Positions 1 to 8,929 of a DNA stretch of 64,000 nucleotides are shown piece after piece (the stretch's first letter is position 1; each line of letters opens with the position of its first letter). Origin of the DNA: CAYFPS01 sp964345075 (GTDB lineage Bacteria > CAIWAD01); contig CAYFPS010000009.1 in the NCBI GenBank assembly GCA_964345075.1, forward strand, positions 62,001 to 126,000. The letters are read 5' to 3'. The notes beneath the pieces were generated by a model. That model worked only from the letters and a program-made list of their open reading frames with translations. It was not told the origin of the DNA and did not search any database. The position numbers and the translations under genes were made by a program.

Positions 1-1608
1 CGTCTGAATGTGGCTGTATTCTTCCGGCGTCAGTCGACCGGGCTTGTTCAGCACAGCATCGCGAATACCGATTTTCCCCAGATCGTGCATCAGGCCACCC
101 AGATGGATTTCTTCCAGTTCTTCCTGGGAAGTGATGCCGATGCGGCGTGCCAGCTTGATGGCAATGCCGCCCACCTGCGCACTATGGCCGTGCGTGTAGT
201 GATCCTTTTCGTCGATTGCTTTGGAAAGCACCTGCACGGTTTCAAAGTGAAGACGCCGCATGCTGGTGTAAAGCAGCGAATTCTGCAGGGCGCTCGAGGC
301 GCTACTTGAAAGCAGCATGAAGCTCTGCACTTCTCGCTTTCTGAAATCCAGACTGCTTAAGCGAATCATCCCCAAAAGGCCAAAGGCACCCTGACTGTCG
401 CTGATGGGCACCCACGAGACATGTCGCAGCTGATCGGCGCCTTCCTCGCGGTTCTCTTCACAGCGCAGGTTCTCGCTGAAACCGTCAAAGACAAAGTCGC
501 TGTCATCAATGCGTTCAATGCGCTGACGGACCTGATCCATCAGCTGGTCTTTCAGAAGGGCGCCCGGCTTTCTGCGCCCGGCAAGATCCACTTGCAGCAG
601 ATCCAGCCCGCGCTCCAGCATGACCACAACCGTGTAATCGCAGTCCACAAAGGAGCGAATGCCGCTGTGGATTTCCTTCAGGGTCTGGTCCATGTCGAGG
701 CTGGCATTCAGGCGACGACCGATTTCCGCCAGCTTCTGGGTCGTCCTGACCTGTCGAGTGGTCACCTGAAAGAGGTGGGCATTTTCCAGGGCCACATTGA
801 CATTGGAGGCCATTACCTGCATCAATTCCATCTGCTGATGATCGAAGGGCCGACTGGCAGGATCACGATAAAGCAGCAGTGAGCCTCGATGTTGATTATC
901 CACCAAAAGGGGCAGGCAGGCGATCATGTGATTGCCCTGCTTCTGCTCCAGAATGGCGCCGTTGTTGGCGGCTTCAACGGTCATCAGCTGCTCAAGCTCG
1001 CTCAGCTCTTCACGGTCCGGTGCGGCGTGGCTTCGCCAGAGCAGGCCGTCTTCTTCCGAGCCGGGAAAACGGTAGTGAATGGTGATGTTGTCCACCATGA
1101 AGACGCGCTTGATCAGTTCGGCAATGCGAACGGGCAGATCCGACATGTGCAGGTTGCTGGTGATAACCTGACTCAGCTCGCGCAGGGCAACTTCGGCTCG
1201 CAGGCGATCACGCTCGAGGCGCACTCGGCGATGATCTTCCACCCTGCGGAAAATTCCCAGCGCCGCCTGAAAGTCGATCGGTTTTTCGAGGTAATCGGCA
1301 GCACCCAGACGCATGGCCTCAACGGCCGTTTTGACCGTGGCCGCGCCGGTCATGATGATCACATCCAGTCCTGAGTGCTTCTGCCGAATCTGCTGCAGCA
1401 GCATGTGTCCGTCCATGCCGGGCATGTAGCGGTCACTCAGCACAATGTCTACGCTGCTGGCTTCAAGCAACTCCAGGGCTTCCTGCGCGTCTGAAGCCTT
1501 GAGCACACTTGCGCCCTGATTGCAAAAGAACTCTTCCAGAATGCCGCGCGTTGTTGCATCGTCATCGACGACCAGATAACGGGCCTGCAGTGATTGCTTG
1601 CGCTCCAT
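1..1608 (-). CDS. Response regulator with GAF-like region and HD-GYP phosphodiesterase output (3' end cut)
   Basis: The minus strand is open from the ATG at 1608 to the window edge (536 codons, no stop), so the C-terminus is missing. Residues 1-125 form a receiver domain (acidic cluster VVDDD, phospho-acceptor Asp in LSDRYMPGMDG, Lys in LEKPID). A long middle section, about residues 150-430, looks like two GAF-type sensor domains. The end carries an HD-GYP start: HGHS, then MHDLGKIGI and NKPGRLTPEE. HD-GYP proteins hydrolyse cyclic di-GMP, so the likely job is phosphorylation-controlled c-di-GMP turnover. It lies 53 bp downstream of flhA on the same strand, which suggests a link to motility. 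A good Shine-Dalgarno (GGGAGGAAG) precedes the ATG. The GYP motif itself lies outside the window. Confidence 0.82.
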   Translation of the reverse strand, partial: MERKQSLQARYLVVDDDATTRGILEEFFCNQGASVLKASDAQEALELLEASSVDIVLSDRYMPGMDGHMLLQQIRQKHSGLDVIIMTGAATVKTAVEAMRLGAADYLEKPIDFQAALGIFRRVEDHRRVRLERDRLRAEVALRELSQVITSNLHMSDLPVRIAELIKRVFMVDNITIHYRFPGSEEDGLLWRSHAAPDREELSELEQLMTVEAANNGAILEQKQGNHMIACLPLLVDNQHRGSLLLYRDPASRPFDHQQMELMQVMASNVNVALENAHLFQVTTRQVRTTQKLAEIGRRLNASLDMDQTLKEIHSGIRSFVDCDYTVVVMLERGLDLLQVDLAGRRKPGALLKDQLMDQVRQRIERIDDSDFVFDGFSENLRCEENREEGADQLRHVSWVPISDSQGAFGLLGMIRLSSLDFRKREVQSFMLLSSSASSALQNSLLYTSMRRLHFETVQVLSKAIDEKDHYTHGHSAQVGGIAIKLARRIGITSQEELEEIHLGGLMHDLGKIGIRDAVLNKPGRLTPEEYSHIQT

Positions 1609-1661
1609 GCTTCCTCCCGATTGGGGCGAAGGCGCGAGCGGGCTTCTGTTCTGCCACCTGA

Positions 1662-3752
1662 TCATGCGGGCTGCCCCGCGAGTCCGGCCGTGCTCGGCTG
1701 CGTGGCCGGCAGGCTAACCTGCATGATCGATTCAAGCTCCACATCCATGCTCAGCTCACTGTAGGCAACCACCATCATGTCGGGCAGCGCGCCTTCCAGC
1801 AAGCGTCGCAGGTAAGAGCGGATTTCGGGCCGGGTGATCACCACGGGCAGACGGCCTTCCTGCTGAAGACGTGTCCGGGCGGTTTTCAGAGATTGGATCA
1901 CCTGTGCGAAATCATCGGGGCTCAAGGTTCCCGCGCGTGTGCCATCGCGTTCTCGTGCCAGCACACTCTCTAAATCGGGATTCAGTGTGGCCGCCTTTAT
2001 CCTTCCTTGGCTTCCTTTCAACATATCTGACAGACTGCTGGAGAGCGCAAAACGGGCATATTCCACGAGGACATCCAGATCCTTGGAATGTTCGGCGGTA
2101 TCGCTCAGGCTTTCCAGAATGGTTGTCAGGTCTCTTAAGGGAACGGATTCCTTGAGCAGCTTCTGCAAAACCTTGTGGATCTGGCCCAGATTCAGCTGCG
2201 CGGGAACGAGTTCCTCAACGAGTGCCGTGTGTTCGGGTTTGAGGTTGTCCAGCAGGCGCTTGACGTCCTGCCGACTGAGGATACGCCAGGCTTCGCGCTT
2301 GGCGATCACATCCAGATGCGTGGCCAGCACGGCCGCCGGTTCCACCAGCGCATAACCCTTCTGTTCGGCCATGCTTCTGCGACTCTCGCGCACCCAGAGG
2401 GCCGGCATGCCAAAGGTCGGGTCGGTGGTGGGAATGCCCTGCAGCTCGCGCTCGGGTTCATCGCCCCGGCCACCGATGGCCAGCAGCCAGCCGGGCCTTA
2501 GCTCTGCTTCGCCAACGACGATTCCGCGCACACGAATGCGATAGGTTTCGCTTCTAAGGGAAATGTCATCACGAATGCGGACGGGCGGCAGGATGATGCC
2601 CATTTCGCCCGCGACCTGCTTGCGAAGGCGCTTGATGCGCTGCAATAGATCGCCACCCTGTTCGCGATCAACCAGCTTGATCAGTCCGAAGCCCAGTTCG
2701 ATCTCCAGCGTATCCAGGCTTAAGTAGTCCTCAATCCGCTCTTCTTCCGGCTTGGCCTTGACTTCCTCTTCAACGGCGGCAGCAGCTTCTTCATTTCTGG
2801 CGCGGCGAACCTTCATGGCCAGGGCACCGCTGGCCGCGCTCAGCACGAGAAAAGGCAGGGTCGGCAGGCCGGGCACAATTGCGAAAAGGGCCAGAACAGC
2901 CGATGCGACCATCAGCGGGCGATGCTGCATGAAGAGCTGGCGCGCCATGTCCTCGCTGAACTGGCTGCGCGTGCCGGCACGCGTTACAATGATGCCTGCC
3001 GAGGCGGAAACGATCAGGGCCGGAATCTGATTGACCAGACCGTCACCAATGGTCAACAGGCTGAAGGTCGAGGCGCTCTCGCCCAGCGTCATGCCCAGCT
3101 GCAAACTGCCGACGGCCAGACCGCCCAGCAGGTTGATGGCCGTGATGACAAGGCCGGCCACGGCATCACCTCTGACGAACTTGCTGGCACCGTCCATGGC
3201 GCCATAGAAGTCGGCCTCGCGGGAAATCGTATCGCGGCGATGGCGCGCTTCGGCCTCGTCGATCAGGCCGTTGTTCAAGTCCGCGTCAATGGCCATCTGC
3301 TTGCCGGGCATTGCGTCCAGGGTGAATCGCGCGGCCACTTCCGCCACACGCCCCGCACCCTTGGTGATCACGATGAAGTTGATCAGGACAAGGATGAGGA
3401 AGACAATGAAGCCGACCATCAAATTGCCGCCGGTCACAAAATCGCCAAAGGCTTCGATCACCTTACCCGCATAGCCCCGGCCCAGAATCAGACGGGTGGA
3501 GGCCACATTCATCGAAAGCCGGAATAGCGTCAGGATCAGCAGCAGGCCGGGAAAAATCGAAAATTCAAGCGGCTCGACCGTGTAGAGGGCGACAAGCAGA
3601 ATCACCAAAGCCAGCATGATGTTCAGCGCGAGCAGCATGTCCAGGAAGATGGGCGCCAGCGGAATGACCATCATGACCAGCATGCCGACCACGCCAAAGG
3701 CCAGGGCCAGATCGCTGCGCTTGAGCATGCGTGTCAGGAAGCTCTCTTTCAC
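1662..3752 (-). CDS. flhA: Flagellar biosynthesis protein FlhA
   Basis: This 696-residue protein has the family's usual length. The first ~320 residues contain about eight hydrophobic segments (for example VVGMLVMMVIPLAPIF), and the FHIPEP-type region shows as NGLIDEAEARHRRDTISREADFYGAMDGASKFVRGDA. The soluble C-terminal part (from about residue 350) is the platform that docks export substrates and chaperones. FlhA is the main channel component of the flagellar type III export gate in the inner membrane. The start is a GTG that overlaps the flhB stop by 4 nt (GTGA), a sign of translational coupling; an ATG eight codons further in (MLKRSDLALA) is an alternative. The only unclear point is the exact start. 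Confidence 0.96.
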   Translation of the reverse strand: MKESFLTRMLKRSDLALAFGVVGMLVMMVIPLAPIFLDMLLALNIMLALVILLVALYTVEPLEFSIFPGLLLILTLFRLSMNVASTRLILGRGYAGKVIEAFGDFVTGGNLMVGFIVFLILVLINFIVITKGAGRVAEVAARFTLDAMPGKQMAIDADLNNGLIDEAEARHRRDTISREADFYGAMDGASKFVRGDAVAGLVITAINLLGGLAVGSLQLGMTLGESASTFSLLTIGDGLVNQIPALIVSASAGIIVTRAGTRSQFSEDMARQLFMQHRPLMVASAVLALFAIVPGLPTLPFLVLSAASGALAMKVRRARNEEAAAAVEEEVKAKPEEERIEDYLSLDTLEIELGFGLIKLVDREQGGDLLQRIKRLRKQVAGEMGIILPPVRIRDDISLRSETYRIRVRGIVVGEAELRPGWLLAIGGRGDEPERELQGIPTTDPTFGMPALWVRESRRSMAEQKGYALVEPAAVLATHLDVIAKREAWRILSRQDVKRLLDNLKPEHTALVEELVPAQLNLGQIHKVLQKLLKESVPLRDLTTILESLSDTAEHSKDLDVLVEYARFALSSSLSDMLKGSQGRIKAATLNPDLESVLARERDGTRAGTLSPDDFAQVIQSLKTARTRLQQEGRLPVVITRPEIRSYLRRLLEGALPDMMVVAYSELSMDVELESIMQVSLPATQPSTAGLAGQPA

Positions 3753-4825
3753 GCGCTTCTCCGCTCACGACTACGGAAAACCCAGGCCAGCAGTTCGGCT
3801 ACCGCCCTGTAGAGTTCGCCCGGCACTTCCATGCCCACATCGCAGGCCTTGAAGAGGCCCCGGGCCAGGGGCACATTTTCAACGACCGGAATGCCGTTCT
3901 CGCGGGCCAGATCCTTGATGCGCTGGGCGACCTTGCGTCGGCCCTTGGCGATAACTCTGGGCGCGCGCATGGTGGCGGGATCGTACTTGAGAGCGACGGC
4001 AAGATGAATCGGGTTGGTGACCACCACATCGGCGCCGGGCAGGTCGGCAATCATGCGATTGTAGGCCGTTTGCAGCTGCAGGTTGCGCAGTTTGCCCTTG
4101 ATCAGCGGATCACCATCGGTCTGCTTGCGCTCTTCCTTGACTTCCTGCACCGTCATGCGGAGCTGACGGCTGGTGTCGAAGCGCTGCCAGGCGAAGTCCG
4201 CGACGGCCAGAACCAGCAAAAGTGACAGCGCCCAGGCCGTCATCTGCAGAAGCGAAAAGGCCAGCAGGCTGCCGGCGCGTTCAGGTTCCAGATAGCCGAA
4301 CTGCAGGAATTCCGGCAAACGCCGTGATAAAAAGAGATAGACCACAAGACCGACCAGCCCGACCTTTAAAAGGCTTTTGACCAGCTCGACCAGACTGCGC
4401 GCGCTGAAGAGATTGCCGATTCCCTTGATCGGGTTGAGGCGGCTCCACTTGGGCTCGACGGTCTTGGTGGTGAAGAGGGCCCCGACCTGCGCCAGATTGC
4501 TGCCCACACCCGCGACCATGACCGCCAGCATCAGGGGCGAAAGAAGAATGACCAGCTGCTGACCAAACTGGAACAGCAGTTCCGGAACCGTACGCGTGTC
4601 TACCAGAAGGTCTGCAGGCAAAGCATAGATCCGGGTCATGTACTGCTGAATGCCGCGTAGCATCCAGGGGCCACTCAACGCCAGGGCGATCATGCCTGCT
4701 CCGAGCACGGCAGCACTGTTGAATTCCATGGAACGGGCCACCTGACCCTCAAGCCTGGCATCCTGCCGCCGCTTGGGGGTCGCTTCTTCGGTGCGTTCCT
4801 GAAATTGTTGCTGCTCGTCGGCCAT
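3749..4825 (-). CDS. flhB: Flagellar biosynthesis protein FlhB (variant NPIH cleavage motif)
   Basis: This 358-residue protein has the FlhB layout: a charged N-terminus (EERTEEATPKRRQDARLEGQV), four hydrophobic segments between about residues 30 and 215, then a soluble cytoplasmic domain. FlhB switches the flagellar export apparatus from rod/hook to filament substrates by autocleavage between Asn and Pro of an NPTH motif. Here the motif reads NPIH (near residue 272, in VVVTNPIHLAVALKYD), so the usual Thr is Ile. Asn, Pro and His are kept, so cleavage may still occur. It is the first gene of a flhB-flhA-regulator operon. No clear promoter was seen upstream, where a repeat-rich gene-free region begins. 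Confidence 0.95.
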   Translation of the reverse strand: MADEQQQFQERTEEATPKRRQDARLEGQVARSMEFNSAAVLGAGMIALALSGPWMLRGIQQYMTRIYALPADLLVDTRTVPELLFQFGQQLVILLSPLMLAVMVAGVGSNLAQVGALFTTKTVEPKWSRLNPIKGIGNLFSARSLVELVKSLLKVGLVGLVVYLFLSRRLPEFLQFGYLEPERAGSLLAFSLLQMTAWALSLLLVLAVADFAWQRFDTSRQLRMTVQEVKEERKQTDGDPLIKGKLRNLQLQTAYNRMIADLPGADVVVTNPIHLAVALKYDPATMRAPRVIAKGRRKVAQRIKDLARENGIPVVENVPLARGLFKACDVGMEVPGELYRAVAELLAWVFRSRERRSA

Positions 4826-5495
4826 TCGAAGAGTCTTCTTGCTGCAGGCCTTGCCCTGTGCAAAGCCAAAGGTGGAAGAAAATGCCTGAAATCAGGGGCA
4901 GAATCCCCACGAAGGCCTCACAGGGCAATTTTCGGGCCGAAATTTGGGGCTTTGGAACTGGTGAAGTTGGCGTCAAGCGTCAGGCGTCAGGCGTCAGGCG
5001 TTAGCTGATAGGCGTTAGGCGTTAGGCGTAAGCCTGATGAAGTCTCCAGCAACCAGTTGCCAGTGGGCAGTTGTCGACGTAGTCGGCAAATGGCCCCTGG
5101 CGAAGTGCCGACCCAACGGCACGGCTCCGCTTCAGCAAGGACCGTCTTCGGTCTGAAGTTGAAGCGGTCAGGCGTTAGTCAGAAGAAGTTGCCAGCAACC
5201 AGTTGCCAGTTTCCAGCCAGAGGAAGTCGTCGGCCTGTCCCGATTTATCGGGAACATGATGTCGGACGTGGTGGCGGACGTAGCTTTGAAAAAGTGTCAA
5301 GCCACCAACACATGTCAGGCAAGTGGATCAGGATTCAGTTACCAGTGGCCAGGTTCCAGCCTGAAGAAGTTTCCAGACGTCACCCCCGCGAAAGCGGGGG
5401 TAGTTGCCAGGTTCCAGCCAGAGGGTTTCGCTTGTTACGGGCTCCTGGCCTGCTGGAAACTGGTTCCTGGACGCTGATTCCTGCCCTGCTGGCTG
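4826..5495. repeat. Gene-free patch of short direct and inverted repeats
   Basis: No convincing gene is seen in these 670 bases. Positions 4970-5034 hold iterated GCGTCAG/GCGTTAG units. A 19-bp word, CCAGCAACCAGTTGCCAGT, occurs exactly at 5046-5064 and 5192-5210. Related CCAGTTGCCAG / GGTTCCAGCC words recur to about 5475. Two palindromes sit among them: TCCCGATTTATCGGGA at 5238-5253 and a CCCCCGC-GAAA-GCGGGGG hairpin at 5383-5400. It resembles the mobile palindrome-type repeats (REP-like) that gather between genes. It is not a CRISPR array because units and spacing are irregular. Confidence 0.7.
5383..5400. repeat. REP-like palindrome CCCCCGC-GAAA-GCGGGGG
   Basis: A perfect 7-bp inverted repeat with a GAAA loop. 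The same CCCCGCGAAAGCGGGG theme is known from dispersed palindromic repeats in many bacteria. There is no T-tract, so it is not a standard terminator, although it lies downstream of xth. Confidence 0.6.
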
Positions 5496-6293
5496 CTAAA
5501 GAAGGGTGATTTCAACCGGGCAATGGTCGGAACCCATTACTTCCTGTCGAATGCTTGCAGTCTTCAGTTTGGGCACGAGATTGTGGCTGATGAAGAAGTA
5601 GTCGAGGCGCCAGCCGACATTTCGGGAACGGGCACCGGAGCGAAAGCTCCACCAACTGTAGGCACCTGCTTCGTCGGGATGGAAGTGTCGATAGCTGTCT
5701 ACCATGCCATCGCTTTCCTTGCCTGCAAGAAAGGCATCCACCCAGGCACATTCTTCAGGCAGGAAGCCACTGACGGTGCGGTTTTCTTTGGGGCGGGCCA
5801 GATCGATTTCACGGTGGGCCGTGTTCAAGTCCCCGCAGACAATCAGCTCGCGACCTGCCAGAACCTCCCGCTCGCAGAGCTTCTGAAAATCTGCGTAGAA
5901 GGCCATTTTGTAGGCAAGCCGCTCATCGCTGGCACCGCCGTTGAGAAAGTAGACATTCAGCAACAGGCGATTGCCTTGACGCCAGCCTGTAACACGGCCT
6001 TCGCGATCCCATTCTGCAAGTCCTTCGTCCAGTTCAGCCAGCCCCGTGAAAAGCTCACCACCGACCCGCGAAAAAAGGGCCGTTCCCGAATAGCCTGCCT
6101 TTTCAGCAGTGGACCAGACGCTTTCATAACCCAGTTCCCGCAGGGCATCGTGGAAGGATTCAGGCAGCTGCTCAGGCTTGACGCGACTCTCCTGCAGGCC
6201 GATGATTTCCGGATGGTCACCCTTCAGCCAATCGAGGAAGTCTTTCTTGAGAGCACTACGCAGGCCGTTCACATTCCAGGAGAGCAGCCGCAT
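5496..6293 (-). CDS. xth: Exodeoxyribonuclease III (AP endonuclease)
   Basis: The 265-residue length is normal for ExoIII. Motifs of the endonuclease/exonuclease/phosphatase fold are in order: LLSWNVNGLRS (residue 3), the metal-binding Glu in GLQESRVK (about 34), GDLNTAHREIDLARP (about 150), FRSGARSRNVGWRLDYFFIS (about 215) and the terminal GSDHCPVEI. The enzyme nicks DNA at abasic sites and removes 3' blocks in base-excision repair. Its ATG overlaps the argS stop by one base (TGATG), so the two are probably co-translated. The TK of the usual LQETK motif is replaced by SR, which is conservative. Downstream lies the repeat patch. Confidence 0.94.
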   Translation of the reverse strand: MRLLSWNVNGLRSALKKDFLDWLKGDHPEIIGLQESRVKPEQLPESFHDALRELGYESVWSTAEKAGYSGTALFSRVGGELFTGLAELDEGLAEWDREGRVTGWRQGNRLLLNVYFLNGGASDERLAYKMAFYADFQKLCEREVLAGRELIVCGDLNTAHREIDLARPKENRTVSGFLPEECAWVDAFLAGKESDGMVDSYRHFHPDEAGAYSWWSFRSGARSRNVGWRLDYFFISHNLVPKLKTASIRQEVMGSDHCPVEITLL

Positions 6294-8116
6294 CAGATGC
6301 GCTCCGGTGCGGGAATACCCATCAATTCCAGCCCCTGCTCCAGAGTTCGACCAACGGCAGCTGTCAAGGCGACCCGCTGCTCGGCCAGCTTTCGATCTTC
6401 AACCTTGTCAAAAATCGAGTGGGCATTAAAGAAGCGACTGAAGCTGCGAGCCAGTTCATAGCTGCGCTGGGCGACTCGTGCCGGGTTCCGCTGCTGGGCA
6501 GCCTGTTGAATATCCCTGCGCCAGAAGGCCAGATGCTGCAGGAGCTCGCGCTCTTCCGCTTCAACCAACAGCGAGAAGTCCTTGACGCTGCCTGTGTCCA
6601 CACCACTCTTCCTGACCAGACTGCCCATGCGGGCTCGCGCGTACTGCAGATAAGGACCCGTGTTACCGGCCAGATCCACGCTTTCCTCCGGATCATAGAG
6701 CATGTCCTGCGCCGGGTTGACCTTCAGGACGAAATAGCGCAGCGCACCAGCCGCCAGCGCCTGTGTCACACGCTCGCGCTCTTCCTCCGGCATGTCCACA
6801 CGCCGTTCGCTGGCATCCATCACGGCCCTGACGCCATTTTCCAGCTCATCCAGCAGATCATCCGCATCCACTACGCGGCCTTCACGGCTCTTCATCTTCC
6901 CGGTGGTCAGATTAACCATGCCGTAGCTGTAGTGCTGCAGGTTGTCGGCCCAGTCATAACCCAGTTTCTTCAGGATGAAAAAGAGCACACGGAAGTGGTG
7001 CTCCTGCTCCGAGCCAACCACGTAGATCATGTCGTCGAAGTGCAGTTCATCCTGCCGCATCACCGCGTTTCCCAGATCCTGCGTCATGTAGATGGCCGTG
7101 CCGTCCGACCTGAGCAGCACTTTTGGATCCAGTTTGAGCTCTTCAAGCGAACACATCACCGCGCCGCTCTCATGCTTGAAAAGCAGCCCCTGCTCGAGAC
7201 CCTTCTCCACTTCGCTGCGACCCAGCTTCCAGATTTCGCTTTCGCGATAAACCTTGTCGAAGCGGATGCCCATGCGCGTGTAGGTCTCGTCAAAACCCTG
7301 AAAAACCCAGCCATTCATGGTATTCCAGGTCTGGTGAACGGCCTTGTCACCGGCTTCCCATTTTCCCAGCATTTCCCGGGCGGCGCCCATTAACTCGCTC
7401 TCCGCCTCGAAGCGTGCCTTGTCCTCGTCACTCAGTTTGCCGGAAAGGCCCCTTGCCTCTGCCCAGCGCTGCTGCTCGGCATCCAGTTCCTGAGCAAAGC
7501 GCACATAGTAGCGCCCGACCAGATGATCACCCTTTTCACCGGTAGAGTCCGGCGTTTCGCCATTTCCAAAACGCTCCCAGGCCAGCATGGACTTGCAGAT
7601 GTGGATGCCACGGTCGTTGATCAGGTTGACCCGGATCACTCTGTGCCCGGCAGCGGAAAGCAGCCTGGCCAGACCATCACCGATCACATTGTTGCGCACA
7701 TGACCCAGATGCTGGGGCTTGTTGGTATTGGGGCAGGAAAACTCCAGCGCGATCGTGCGCCGCTCGCCTTCCGGTAGCGCAGGGTCGAGCAGGCCTCCCG
7801 AGAAGCGTGATCCATCCAGCGCGCCCGGCAGGATGGCGGCAAAGGCTGCGGCGATATTCAGGCGCAAATTGAGATAAGGTCCTGCTGGCAGAGCTTCCTG
7901 AATCAGCTCATCAGAGAGCTCAGCAGCCAATTTGGCCGCAATGACAGGTGGCCCCATTCGCAGCGCCTTCGCAAGTGGAAAACAGGGAAAGGCCAGATCG
8001 CCCATTTCCGGATTGGGAGGACGCTCCGGACTGAAAGCCTCCGGTGATACATCCTGCCCAAAGGCTTTGCGGGCGGCCTCAGCCAGCTTCTTTTGCAGAT
8101 GGGCTATCAGATCCAT
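6293..8116 (-). CDS. argS: Arginyl-tRNA synthetase
   Basis: A 607-residue class I aminoacyl-tRNA synthetase that charges tRNA-Arg. The N-terminal additional domain (residues 1-110) is followed by the HIGH-type signature in SCPNTNKPQHLGHVRNN (about 128). Further on is the KMSKS-loop equivalent GKMKSREGRVVDADDLLDE (about 400), and a C-terminal DALR anticodon-binding domain (VNPAQDMLYDPEESVDLAGNTGPYLQYARARM, then the helical end). The ATG at 8116 has GGAG about 6 nt upstream. The gene lies between trmL and xth, with a 1-nt overlap to xth. One GTGATACA copy lies inside it at 8044. Confidence 0.96.
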   Translation of the reverse strand: MDLIAHLQKKLAEAARKAFGQDVSPEAFSPERPPNPEMGDLAFPCFPLAKALRMGPPVIAAKLAAELSDELIQEALPAGPYLNLRLNIAAAFAAILPGALDGSRFSGGLLDPALPEGERRTIALEFSCPNTNKPQHLGHVRNNVIGDGLARLLSAAGHRVIRVNLINDRGIHICKSMLAWERFGNGETPDSTGEKGDHLVGRYYVRFAQELDAEQQRWAEARGLSGKLSDEDKARFEAESELMGAAREMLGKWEAGDKAVHQTWNTMNGWVFQGFDETYTRMGIRFDKVYRESEIWKLGRSEVEKGLEQGLLFKHESGAVMCSLEELKLDPKVLLRSDGTAIYMTQDLGNAVMRQDELHFDDMIYVVGSEQEHHFRVLFFILKKLGYDWADNLQHYSYGMVNLTTGKMKSREGRVVDADDLLDELENGVRAVMDASERRVDMPEEERERVTQALAAGALRYFVLKVNPAQDMLYDPEESVDLAGNTGPYLQYARARMGSLVRKSGVDTGSVKDFSLLVEAEERELLQHLAFWRRDIQQAAQQRNPARVAQRSYELARSFSRFFNAHSIFDKVEDRKLAEQRVALTAAVGRTLEQGLELMGIPAPERI

Positions 8117-8182
8117 GGTTCTCCACCAGTTATTTCCACGGGCTGGAAGTGCCCGTACACAGCGGCCGCACGATCCGGGCCA

Positions 8183-8635
8183 CTACCAGCCATTCAGCTG
8201 CCTCAGTCCTTCGTATACGCCGATGGCTACACTGTTTGCCAGATTCAGGCTGCGTGTCCGCCCCGGCATTGGAATGGTCAGACAGCGCTCAGCATGGCGT
8301 GCAATCAGCTCTTCCGGAAGCCCCTTTGACTCACGACCGAAGACGAGAAAATCGCCCTTGTGATACACGTGATCCGTGTGCCTTCGTGTTGCCTTTGTAG
8401 TAAAGAAGACAAAACGCTCAACCCCGTGTCGATCGATCAGGGTATCCAGATCCGGAACCAGCGAAAAGCTGGTGCGCTCCCAGTAATCCAGCCCCGCCCG
8501 CTTGAGGCGCGCGTCATCCAGACTGAAGCCCAGCTTGCCCACAAGGAAAAGGCTCCCACCCGTACAGGCTGAGAGCCGCACCAGATTGCCTGTGTTTTGT
8601 GGAATCTCAGGCTCCACCAGGACGATGTTGAACAC
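8183..8635 (-). CDS. trmL: tRNA (cytidine/uridine-34 2'-O)-methyltransferase TrmL
   Basis: The 150-residue SPOUT methyltransferase has the TrmL/YibK length. It begins FNIVLVEPEIPQNTGNLVRL, the signature N-terminus. The SAM-binding trefoil knot is seen in LVFGRESKGLPEE (about residue 100), IPMPGRTRSLNLANSVAIGVYE (about 125) and the end. TrmL methylates the ribose of the wobble base in certain tRNA-Leu. The start is GTG at 8635, since no ATG fits the family N-terminus. It ends 67 bp upstream of argS. Confidence 0.93.
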   Translation of the reverse strand: MFNIVLVEPEIPQNTGNLVRLSACTGGSLFLVGKLGFSLDDARLKRAGLDYWERTSFSLVPDLDTLIDRHGVERFVFFTTKATRRHTDHVYHKGDFLVFGRESKGLPEELIARHAERCLTIPMPGRTRSLNLANSVAIGVYEGLRQLNGW

Positions 8636-8873
8636 GATAGGTCTCCGTCAAAGCCTGTCAATATGGCGAGTAGGGCTTGCCGATTCAAGGCGCATCCTGT
8701 CATGCGTGTCCCGAGCAGGTAAAGGCGATCAGGGAAGTCTAGAGTCTGATCGAATCACCACAATTGCAGCAGGCCAGGTGCAGGAATCATTTCCCGGCCA
8801 TCGCGTCCAAGTGAAACCGGCAGGCCCAGCTTCCATCAAAGCCCCTTGCCGCGAAATTTTTACAAAAGGAATG

Positions 8874-8903
8874 CTTGGCAGAGTGGCCGCAGATTTGATA
8901 CCT
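8874..8903 (+). promoter_or_regulatory. Possible sigma-70 promoter for the DUF4384-like gene
   Basis: TTGGCA (8875-8880) and GATACC (8897-8902) are separated by 16 bp. They lie about 28 bp before the start codon at 8930, which has a strong AAAAGGAGG ribosome site. The match to consensus is partial. Confidence 0.3.
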
Positions 8904-8929
8904 TTTGTACAGTTGAAAAGGAGGCAGCC

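Noticed and set aside
421..1374. Long plus-strand open frames opposite the HD-GYP regulator
   Set aside because: They have no recognisable domains or ribosome sites; the minus strand encodes clear receiver and HD motifs there.
4970..5475. Repeat patch as a CRISPR array
   Set aside because: Repeat length and spacing are irregular, there are no unique spacers of constant size, and no cas genes are near.
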